DNA of 64,000 nucleotides from NCBI GenBank assembly GCA_014706295.1, contig JACSVZ010000007.1, positions 53,768,975 to 53,832,974 on the forward strand, written 5' to 3'. This DNA is from Lycocorax pyrrhopterus obiensis. Its lineage: Eukaryota > Chordata > Aves > Passeriformes > Paradisaeidae. The notes under the pieces are model-generated. The model saw nothing but the letters and a program-made list of their open reading frames with translations, ran no database searches and was not told where the DNA came from. A program made the translations under genes and the position numbers. Positions within the stretch are counted from its first letter, which is position 1. Each line of letters begins with the position of its first letter. Positions 12,741-32,200 of the stretch are shown here, piece after piece.

Positions 12741-12754
12741 GTCGCCCCGGCAAC
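12741..12754 (+). promoter_or_regulatory. RFX X-box
   Basis: GTCGCC-CC-GGCAAC fits both halves of the X-box consensus GTNRCC(N0-3)RGYAAC without mismatch. RFX factors drive ciliary genes, and MOK belongs to a ciliary kinase family. The site lies 8 bp from the YY1 match. Confidence 0.65.
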
Positions 12755-12807
12755 CGCGCACGCGCCGGCCCCACGCCGCGGCCCGCTGCGCACGGCACGG
12801 CCGGGAG

Positions 12808-12817
12808 GCGCATGCGC
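12808..12817. promoter_or_regulatory. NRF1 palindrome
   Basis: GCGCATGCGC is the perfect palindromic NRF1 core found in many CpG-island promoters. It lies 54 bp from the X-box. Confidence 0.6.
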
Positions 12818-12900
12818 GGTGTGCACGGGGCACCATCACCCCCGCCCCCCCACCCCGCCCGCCAGGTCCGCGCCCAGGTGTGGGGGAATTGTGGAGGTCG

Positions 12901-14246
12901 CACCCTTGGATAATCTCTCGTTTTAAGGAAAAGGGTAGACAATCCCAAAGTGAACGGGCTGTCTGGACGAGAGCCACCAGGACTGAAGTCAGGAGAATGG
13001 AGCAGTAATTTGGAGAAACGTAATTTCGGCAGTGCGAGATCGCAACCTATTGGCCACCTACCCAAAACGGACCCCAGACTCAATTGGAAGAAAGAACTGC
13101 GCCTGCGGACTAATTAGCATGAGAAGCGAGATGCAACTAGCAGAAACTGGTTTGAGTAGTAATAGAAAAGTTATGTAGTTGGTAACCAAGGAATGCTGAT
13201 GTCTTTGTTAAAATGCATAGCAAGTGTAGAGTTTTAATGATCACTGAGCTACACTTTTGTGGATTACCACCCAACTCCCTACTTTGCGCAAACTAGAGTG
13301 AAACCCAGAAATACCTCGCCTAGCGGTGTCAGTTGGCGCTGCGCACCCGGTAACGAGCCCGCGTTCGGGACAACACCACGGTCCCGACTCCCCGGGAATG
13401 GCGGGGCTGAGCCGCCCGTGGGTGAGGGGTTAAGGAGGGGAGCCCTCGGGACAAGAGATGTGCTCCATGAATCCAGCGGCGGGCCCCGGCTGCTGTCAAG
13501 TGTCCCGTGGCCGGAGCAGCGCCCCGGCGGGCTCAGATTCATCCCCGGTGATGGCCTGATCCCTGGCGGATCCTGCGCGCCACTGCGGGATGTCGAGAGC
13601 AGCCTACCGCCAGCCCGGCGTGAAGAGGAGCCCGGGGAGAGACCAGGAGCTGCGTTCTCACTGAGCTGTCTCCAAAAAGCCTGCATTTTGGAGAGCTGTG
13701 TCGTCCCGTCCGTGTCCCCGCCCCCCCGGTGTTTGCCTCTTGCTAAACGGACATCCTGTGCTTTAACGTAGGCTTCAAAGGTGAGCAGAAAAGTTGTCTT
13801 TTGTATGCAGCATATGTAGTAAAAATCAAAATACTAGGAAAAGGTGAATCGTTTGTCCGTGCAAACTAAGATCCTAGTAGTGCGTTAAACAATAATAAAT
13901 GCTTTTTAAGAATGTTCAAATATTTTAATTAAATGAAACTGGAATCATATCCTACTAAACTTGAAGTATTACCCTACTGACTTAGAGGCGAAGTTGTCCC
14001 CGTTTTACGGTTGTTCCACTACGAGGCGCTGCACCTCTCTGTAGGCAGGGCAGACTTTTCTGGTTTGCTTTTTGGTTTTGCTGAGGAGTTAAGCGTGTGT
14101 TTCCACATGCGCGGGCCCGGCTCCGGCGCTCCCGGGGACGAGGAAGTTCCTCGCTCAGTCTGTCGCCTTCACTATTCCTACCAGAAAGTGAAACATTGGC
14201 GAGGATCTGTCTTTACGTATCCCAGAGGCGAGTATGGACAGTAGGT
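12901..14246. other. CpG-rich to mixed intergenic sequence, no supported gene
   Basis: GC-rich patches (about 13320-13740 and 14090-14160) are separated by AT-rich stretches. Long open frames here, up to 170 codons at 13259-13771, lie in GC-rich DNA, lack recognisable domains and overlap open frames on the opposite strand. They look like compositional artefacts. An inverted CCAAT box occurs at 13049-13053. A non-coding transcript is possible but not shown. Confidence 0.5.
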
Positions 14247-14320
14247 GGCCGGTTAGCTCAGTTGGTTAGAGCGTGGTGCTAATAACGCCAAGGTCGCGGG
14301 TTCGATCCCCGTACGGGCCA
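14247..14320 (+). tRNA. tRNA-Ile (anticodon AAT)
   Basis: A 74-nt cloverleaf with no intron. The acceptor stem pairs GGCCGGT with ACGGGCC, with one mismatch-type G:U or near pair, and the discriminator is A at 14320. The D-arm contains TTAGCTCAGTTGG (A box). The anticodon arm TGGTG-CTAATAA-CGCCA places AAT at 14281-14283. The T-arm contains GGTTCGATCCC (B box, 14299-14309). The terminal CCA is not encoded, as expected in eukaryotes. AAT (read as inosine-AU after editing) decodes AUU/AUC/AUA. A TTTT Pol III stop lies 12 bp downstream. It sits between the MOK and ZNF839 promoters. Confidence 0.97.
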
Positions 14321-14332
14321 TAGAAATTCGTA

Positions 14333-14336
14333 TTTT
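14333..14336 (+). terminator. RNA polymerase III terminator of tRNA-Ile
   Basis: First run of four T residues after the tRNA 3' end, 12 bp downstream; T-runs of four or more end Pol III transcription. A second TTTT follows within 10 bp. Confidence 0.7.
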
Positions 14337-14693
14337 CTATTTATTTTACCCCCTTTTCCCCTCTCTCCAATTTGTCCCAGCGATTCCCACCAACCTCACG
14401 CGGTTCTGCTGAGACGCGGTGTGACCTCTGCACAAGGGCACGGCCGCGAGGTGGGGTGTGTGTGTGCTGGGCTCGAGCACCCCGGGCGGCTGCGGCACTG
14501 GCCGAGCTTCATCGCGCTCCTACGGCTGATGGAGCCCGGCCGGCCCCGGCAGAGCGCGGATTTCTGTTTCTGCGCGGGCGGCTCAGCGTGCTCGGGTGAC
14601 CCCTTCGGGCGCTTTTCTGCTGTGTGGGGTGCCCTTCCCGCGTGACACGCGCTCCCCCGCCCGAAACCCCCTCGGTACAGCGAATGGCGAGTG

Positions 14694-15170
14694 ATTCACA
14701 GAATGGGCCACGCTGGAGGAGACCACATCTCGTCCAACCTCCCTGCTCAAGCAGACTTGTTCTAGAGCACACGGCACAGGATTGCGCCCAGACTGTTCTG
14801 GGATATCTCCACTTGAGGGAAACTCCACAATCTCTCTGAGCAACCTGTTCCAGTGTTCAGTAACCTGCACAGTAAAGTTCTTCCTCATGTTCAGGTGGAA
14901 CATTCTGTGCATCAGTTTCTGCCAGTTATCTCGTGTCCTAGAGGTTGGCACCTCCGAGAAGAGCGTGGCTCCATTCTCTTGGCACAATCCCCTTTAGATA
15001 TTTATACACACAGAGATGAGGCCCCCTCTCAATTGTCTCTTCTTGAGGCTGGAAAGGCCCGACTCCCTCATCCTCTTCTCGTAAGAGAGACGCTCCAGTC
15101 CCGCAACTACCCCCCGTTGCCCTCCACTAGACCCGCTCCAGGAGCCCCACGCCCCTCTTGAACTGAGACT
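14694..15170 (-). repeat. CR1 LINE fragment, 3' end, antisense
   Basis: The plus strand reads as the reverse complement of an avian CR1 3' end. It opens with the terminal ATTCACAGAAT-type sequence and the GTCCAACCTCCCTGCTCAAG block, then has CTCCACAATCTCTCTGAGCA, the CAGTAAAGTTCTTCCTCATG block, AGATATTTATACACA, and ends near CTCCAGTCCCGCAACTACCC and TCTTGAACTGAGAC. The 3' boundary is approximate. It reaches to within 300 bp of the ZNF839 start codon. Any open frame inside it is repeat-derived. Confidence 0.85.
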
Positions 15171-15348
15171 CGGTACACTCTGCCTGAAGAGCGGGGGAAC
15201 CCAACTCGCGGTAACTCCGCCCGCGGGTCCCACCTCCGGCCCCACCCGGGGCCAGACGCTCCGGGCGCACCTCCGCCGGTTTTTGCCCGCGCGAGCCGCC
15301 GTCGGCGCCGGGCAGCCCCGCCCCGGGAGGGCGCGGCGGGCGCTGCCG

Positions 15349-15452
15349 GGGGCGCCATTGGCCCCGCTGCCGGTGCCCCGCGCATCGCCCGCGCCGCCGA
15401 CACCGCCCGGGGCAGCCGCCGATGCGGCGCCCGCCCGCCCGCGCCTGCCAAG

Positions 15453-15460
<8 letters not shown>
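15349..15460 (+). promoter_or_regulatory. ZNF839 CpG-island promoter with inverted CCAAT box and YY1 site
   Basis: Extreme GC and CpG content. An inverted CCAAT box (ATTGG at 15357-15361) lies about 95 bp upstream of the ATG. CAAGATGGCGG at 15449-15459 is a YY1 consensus in reverse orientation and includes the start codon. The start site of transcription is not determined; there is no TATA box. Confidence 0.6.
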
Positions 15461-25804
<10,344 letters not shown>

Positions 25805-26167
25805 ATTAGAAAACTCTATAAGCTTTCTCCTGGAAAAGACTGATTATAAAATGTATATTTTTCTAATGTGAATACTGAGATAATTGAAATTTAACTTATT
25901 TGTAAACTGTTTTTATGCCCTGTACTTTTTATAACTTATGTTTATATAAATCTAGCAGCATTGCAACCAAAAATTCTAGAATTAACATTGTTCTATTTGC
26001 TTTATATGTTGGGGATGGGTGGAAAGTGGAAATCTTGTCAACCCTAAAACTTGCACTGTTCCCTTTTGTTACATAATTCCTTTTCTCTCTAGCCATCTAA
26101 AAATGCAGTAAGTTGTACTGCTGTTCAGCAGTGATGTGCTGTGTACTGGCAAGCTGTATATGGGTAA

Positions 26168-26173
26168 AATAAA
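26168..26173 (+). promoter_or_regulatory. ZNF839 polyadenylation signal
   Basis: AATAAA 364 bases after the stop codon, followed by a T/G-containing stretch (AAAAATGTGCATTTTCTGTG). It is the first canonical hexamer in the 3' UTR. Confidence 0.7.
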
Positions 26174-26189
26174 AGCTATATTAAAAATG

Positions 26190-28900
26190 TGCATTTTCTG
26201 TGCCACTGAGATTACAAAACACCGTTATTGTGCTTTTTAAAAGCTATCTTGAATATTCATTAGCATCTAGACTTGATGCACATAAATCTGCCTGGGAAAA
26301 TGGGCAGTTTTAAGTATAATCCACGCTTGTGCATTCCGGGAACAATGTGACAGCCTAGTTGATCCTTACTGAAATAAGCATTCACTGAGTTAGGGACAAA
26401 AATAGCCTCAAACAAGATATGATTTGTACTGAACAGTTGGAAATGTATTTAAGTTGCTTGTCTAACGTTCAGCCACACCTTTAAAAATTGCTGTTGTGTA
26501 GACATAAATGGGAAGGTGCGTAAGTAGTGATCTAATTTTTCTTTAATGAGGTACCAAATTCTTTTTTTGTTTTAGTCTGTCATGGCCTATTTTTGTTAGA
26601 CTGGTATTATACTTTTCTTTCAGATGATGCATCCTTTATGAAGGATTCTTCACTTCTACACTTTGTGACCTTTCTAGTAACTCCACACTACCTTGTACTG
26701 TTTAATCATAATACAAAGAGACTGTTTCTCTAGGCAGGGAGAGAACTTGGCAAATTACTTGAATTTTTGCCATACTTTCAATGTGATCCTTGGATCATAT
26801 TATATTTTTGTGGAGACCTACCAGCATCGTGTCTGAGGCACTGTCTTTTCTTTCAAGAAGTTTAGCAGGTGAAAAAGAACAGCATTAAATGAGTAGACAT
26901 TATTGAAAAGTGGTAACATAAAATGTTACCTTAAAATGTGTGTGCCACCTCATTGCTGAATAGATGCAACTACTGGGATAATCGGGCAAATCTGCCAAGG
27001 ACAGGAGAATTGTTCTTAAATCGAGTATGAGCACTGATTTTTTTCATGGTATTGTTACTGAAGAAAACCACTAAAATTGAATCTAAACAAAAGAGAAGAC
27101 AATTTACAGATTAAATAAACTGCTCTACTATGTCCCTGGAAACATAGTTGAGTTAGGCTTTTTTGTTTGGTGGGTTTTTTCTTGGTTGCCTGAATAGGAG
27201 ATGAATTTGATTACGCAAAATGTTGCCTTTTAAGAGTAGTTGTGAAAGATACTGTATGTTAATGAGTTATTAATGTGTTACTATCTGTTTTGGGGTTTTT
27301 GCCCTCTTTTTTAGGAGGTGGTAATTGCCAGAGGATACAAACTTACCTTGTAAGTGAAGGTAGTATACAAAGCAAAGTTCTGCTGGTCTTACAGTCTTTG
27401 ATTGCAGTGACCAGTTCTTTATGATACTCTTTTGTATTGACTGTCTAATAATGATATTTGAGGGCTACAACTATAACAATCAACTGCTTAGAGCTGGAAT
27501 GACAAAACATCTCTGCAATGGTTTTGCAGTAATCTTCCAATGTCCAACAACAGTCAATAACCAAGAGGGTCTGTGAATATGAAGACCCCTTCCCGAAGAG
27601 CTTCTTTCCTCTTAAGAAATGAGAACAAACCACAATTACCTCCTGTGCAGAAAATGAAAATTTGCTTCAATTTTGCCTTCCCTGTCAATTTGCACATGCT
27701 GGGAAATACAATACACCTACTCTCATCTTAAAAGCACAGTTCTATATGTGAACCAATCTTTTCTCCTCGGAAAATATTTTTGAAGTACAGAGATGTTTCC
27801 ATAGTGACACAGGTCTGGCCCTACTCAGATGAATTAAGGTGGCTGTTAAACTAGGTGGAACACTTCCACTGAAAAAGTAACAAAACCCAACAAAGCTGTT
27901 CCGAACTGTATTCTTGGGCTACTGCAGAATTTCTTTTCAGAGGCTGGAATTGTGGGCTAAGAATAGAACTCTTATTAGCTGCCAGAAACAACCTCATTGT
28001 TCAACAGAGCAACATTTCAAGAAAACTTTTCAATTCATGACTGTCTGTCCTGTTACTGCAGGAAACTGATGTTATTTCCCTACTAAGCTTACGAGGTTTC
28101 AGCTTGGAGCTAAGTAGGTAAGTGACCCTGCTTTTCCTATCCGTACAGAGGAACACACCTTCAAACCAAAACCACTTGACATCAGTAACAGTAACCCAAG
28201 GAAAAACTTACTGAGCCCCATGACAGGGAGCAAACAATATGGGATACAGCCTTGACTAAATAAGGTTTTGTTTTATTCAACAGATGCTTTCATGAAACAT
28301 CTCTTAAAAAAAAAAAAAAAAGTTGAAATTAATTAAAAGGGACAAGACCTTCTTATATAATGACTGTGGAATGCTGAATTGTACTAAAACTTCCTGGGTG
28401 CTGGTTCAGGCTTGGATCACTCTCCAAGGGTGATGTACCCAACATCACCAGAATCAAAACCAAACCAGAATTTACACTATTGTCTGCAACAGCATTTCAA
28501 AATCACATACCAAACTATGTGGATGCTTTTGGATTCTTCCTTTTGTGCTTTCCTCTCCTCCACTTACAAAGCAAGTACAAAAACATTTGCCCTGTTAATT
28601 CATGCAAAAAAACCCCCATGAGAGATCAAGAAGTGCTGAATTTTGATGGCAAAAGGGACCATGTAGGTATGTTAGGCTGTCCAGACTTGGGAGGAAGTGA
28701 CATTTTTTGCTGTAGCTTCTATATGCATTGAATCCCCCCAGACCACCAAGCAGTGCTTACCTCTTTCTGTTTATAGAGAATTTAGCTTCCTACCTGTAGC
28801 CTCTGTGTGGCCCTAAAATAGATAAAAGCAACCAAAACCAGATTGTCCCACACAGGAAAAGTAGTATCAGCTGAGACAGAGTAAGGAACACAAATAGAGA
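26190..28900. other. convergent intergenic region between ZNF839 and CINP
   Basis: 2.7 kb between the 3' ends of two genes facing each other. AT-rich, with an A-run at about 28305-28321. Short open frames only; no recognised gene or repeat. Confidence 0.6.
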
Positions 28901-28908
28901 AAAATATT

Positions 28909-28914
28909 TTTAAT
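28909..28914 (-). promoter_or_regulatory. probable CINP polyadenylation signal
   Basis: On the minus strand ATTAAA, the commonest variant hexamer, occurs 100 bases after the CINP stop. No closer AATAAA was seen. Confidence 0.45.
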
Positions 28915-29013
28915 AAGTTTTACAAAAAATCAACTTACTTGGTAAGCCTTGCAATTTGCCAATTCAGTTTCATGTAAGCATCACTAGAAGCCAGCCATGT
29001 AATCTTTGGAATT

Positions 29014-29216
29014 CTAGCACTGCCTGTGTCCTGTTTCCAGCAGCATGGCTTCAAGCAGCAGTGTGCTGCTGTTCTCAATGTAAGGCTGGTACAACCACGA
29101 TGATAAATACACCATCATCAGATCCTGGTCAGCAGAATGAGCAATGTCTTGCACAATTGTTTGCTTGAGTTGTAGTTCCTTCTTGTACATTTCAGAGAGC
29201 TTCAGAGAAACCTCAT
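29014..29216 (-). CDS. CINP: CINP last coding exon
   Basis: 203 bases, residues 145-211 and TAG; acceptor ATTTCAG. Encodes EVSLKLSEMYKKELQLKQTI through LLLEAMLLETGHRQC. Confidence 0.95.
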
Positions 29217-32200
29217 CTGAAATGGATTGAAAAACCAAACACATTGACCAGAACATTTCAGCAATTCTCTAAAAGCTAAATTATATTTGTAGTATGTGGA
29301 TCATAAAAAACCCTACCTTACATAAGCTATTCCCCAAATTTAGCCATCTTTTTTTTTACAGCATTAATCATGTTTTTACATTAGAATATAAAATGCTAAA
29401 CAATTTGGGATATATTTTACACACTTCTGATTTTGACATGAGTCCCCATTTAATTATAGAATAAACAGTGGCACTGGTTCCCAGGACCCACTGTAATATT
29501 ATCAATTACAGCTATTCCTCAAATAACTGAAATTTGATTTTAAAATTTGGTAATGCTATCCTGCAATACAAGCTTCACATTTTAGAGTCCCTCTTGATTT
29601 TAGCTAATCTAAAGGATGCTCTCACATACTGTGATGCACTTTGGCAATGCGTGATCACCAATGAGTAACACCAATAGTGAAAAACAACAGTAAAAATCCC
29701 CAACAGATCAAAATGGAAGTGTTTATTGTAAAAACTGTTACTGGTTATGTTAGTAATACTGTTGGGGGGTACAAATGCATCTGTAATCTTTCATTGTTCG
29801 ACTTCTTAAAAAACAACCGCACAAAGTATTTTTAAAGAAAGACTGGTCTTGTGTTTCTAACTTAGCCTGAACTATCACTGCCTTCAGAAAGATTTAGTCT
29901 TTCATGGAGTAGACAGCATCACTAAATTATTCAGTCACAATGGGTGTTTTGACAGCAGTTGTCTTTGTCATTCTTATTCTTTTAAGCTTGCAGAAACTAA
30001 TACATAGGATTCCTGCTAAACTGTGGTAGTGAAGTACGAAGCAAGGCTTCACAGAGGTACGATATTCACTTCACAAAGAAGGCAGTTGTCTTGCATGCAA
30101 TCAGGCTTCTCTTGAATTCAGTTTTAAAACTGGGGTAATACCAGTAGGGAGGCAGTACCTTTTGCCATCAAGTGAATGTTGAAAGAATTAATATTAACAG
30201 TAGACAGTAACATTTCTTTACTTGTCTTGACTGACACTGAGATCAGAGGTATTTTTCTTTGGCTGCTTGAGAATTAAATGAGGTATAGCTTGCTCTTTGC
30301 ATTCAAGGATTTAATTTCAGTGTCAAGTAACAAGTCAAGTAGTTAAGCCTGCAGCTTAACACCAGCAAGTTGCAAATACGTCTCTGCCTGCAGAGGATGT
30401 GGCTGTCGCAGCTTGGATATTGTAAACTGCTGACAAATTTAGTTCTATGCTGTAATTGTTGCATGTCAGACAATGCTTGGCAGTCATCAGCAGTAACCCT
30501 AAACCAAGTGGTGCATTCATGTGTTTATTGATTAGTCAATTGTAAAGGAGACAGCGCTCTCTCCCTCTCAGGCAAGACATCCAGATAAGACGGCTTATTT
30601 TTCAGTCATAAATTAGATGACATTGATGACACAATGTAATTAGCTAAGATAATCAATATTTTACTTACAGAAGTATGGTGTGGGCCATGTATGAAAGAAG
30701 GGTGTTGTGCAATTCCCAGCTCCATGGTGGAATGTTTCCAAGTCACAGATTGCTTTAGTAGTCGAAGTAAGCTTTTCCATTTTCAGTTGTATTTTTGTCT
30801 GAAAATGATGAACATGGAACGTTAATGAATATCTCAGGAACATTAGGCTACTGTAATATTAAGCATTTTTAAAAAACACACTATTTATGAAGGCTATTTA
30901 GTATTAACATTTCTAACTCACATTTTTTTAACTCCAGACAGGGATCAAAGCTGGAATCTATATAAAGATTTAATATGAGATACCCTGAAATTCTGAACAC
31001 TGCAGATATGACTCTGATTTTGCACATTCTTTTGTTTCCCTCATGTAGAAATATACTAAAGCCCTGTCATTTTTTCACCTCCCTAGTTTTTCGTATAGCA
31101 ATTTAGCACTGGGGAAAAACATCACATAGGTGTAGCACAAGCCCTATCATGTTTTCTTACATTACCATATTGAGATGACTTTAATTTCAAAAGATCAGCA
31201 GCAAGTGAGAAAAGCAGCTCAAGCTACTACTGACAATATATCTAGGCTGATCTAACAGCTTGCTTCAAAAAACAGTTCGTTCTATCCACTTCCTTCATGT
31301 TCACCTTACTTTGTGCATTTGGGTATGAATATTTACACTAAAATGAAGCTTGCAGGCAGTATCTTTAAGTCAAGCAGCTAAACCACAGATACATCTATGA
31401 ACCTATAAGCTCACATAAACTCCTAAGGAATGAAAAATAAATCAGGTCATAGTAGCTATGTTTAGTATCCAATCTAACACTGGCTGCTTAGACTCCTCTG
31501 TTACTTGGGAAGACTAAAATATTTCATCAATGCATTTGTCGTCTGAATACAAAAGCACCTCAAGGAAAAAAAAGAAAAAACCATGACATTTTCCCCACAG
31601 AACAAAATCTGAGGCAAATCTAGCCAGTCTCCTACTTATTCTAAATACTGGAGGACTGTATCCTGTCTGTATAAAAAAATAGATCTATCGTCCTTTTAAT
31701 GGGGGCCTCCACTTTGGCAAAAGGCAATAAAAGTTATTTTTTGTAAGAATTTAAAATTACAGTACCAGGCAGAAAAAAAAATTTTAGCTTCCTGTCAAAC
31801 TGACAGGTGACAATAATTCCTAGCAAGGTACCAGAAAAAAAGGTGGGTTACATAATAATTATCTTACTCCACTCTCCAGAGAAGGAGATCTGCACAGCAA
31901 ATGCAGGTAGGCAGGCTAAAAATATGACTACATTATGTTTGATCAAAGACAGCTGCAAAGATACGATGGCAGGTAAAGCACTGCTTTATGTTTTGCTGTT
32001 TCTTTTGTTCTAAACAGAGGGACTATCCAGGATGAGAAAACAGAAAACAGGTGCAGCTTTGGAATGCATTCTTTCTACGATTTGTTTCCAGATCACTTTA
32101 TAAAGAGGGGAGTAGAACTATAGGCAGACAGCAGATGTACAACCAACTTTCAAATTTACCAATCAATCAAATAAATGGTGCACTATGGATTTCTAGTCAC

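Larger units (their letters stand above)
12640..12900. promoter_or_regulatory. CpG-rich core promoter, probably of MOK (minus strand)
   Basis: A GC-rich, CpG-dense block upstream of the minus-strand MOK exons. Within 100 bp it holds a YY1 consensus (12723-12733), an RFX X-box (12741-12754) and a palindromic NRF1 site (12808-12817). Inverted CCAAT boxes lie outside it. The start site and direction of transcription cannot be read from sequence. Assignment to MOK rests on position and on the X-box, typical of ciliary genes. Confidence 0.6.

Noticed and set aside
12518..13083. several 90-126-codon frames around the YY1/X-box/NRF1 cluster
   Set aside because: They overlap in four frames over promoter-like CpG sequence; coding is very unlikely.
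13259..13771. 170-codon plus-strand frame and a 135-codon minus-strand frame
   Set aside because: CpG-rich DNA with open frames on both strands, no splice-supported gene and no recognisable domain. A non-coding transcript remains possible.
14583..14987. 134-codon minus-strand frame
   Set aside because: It lies largely within the CR1 3' end, which is non-coding 3' UTR of the LINE in this orientation.
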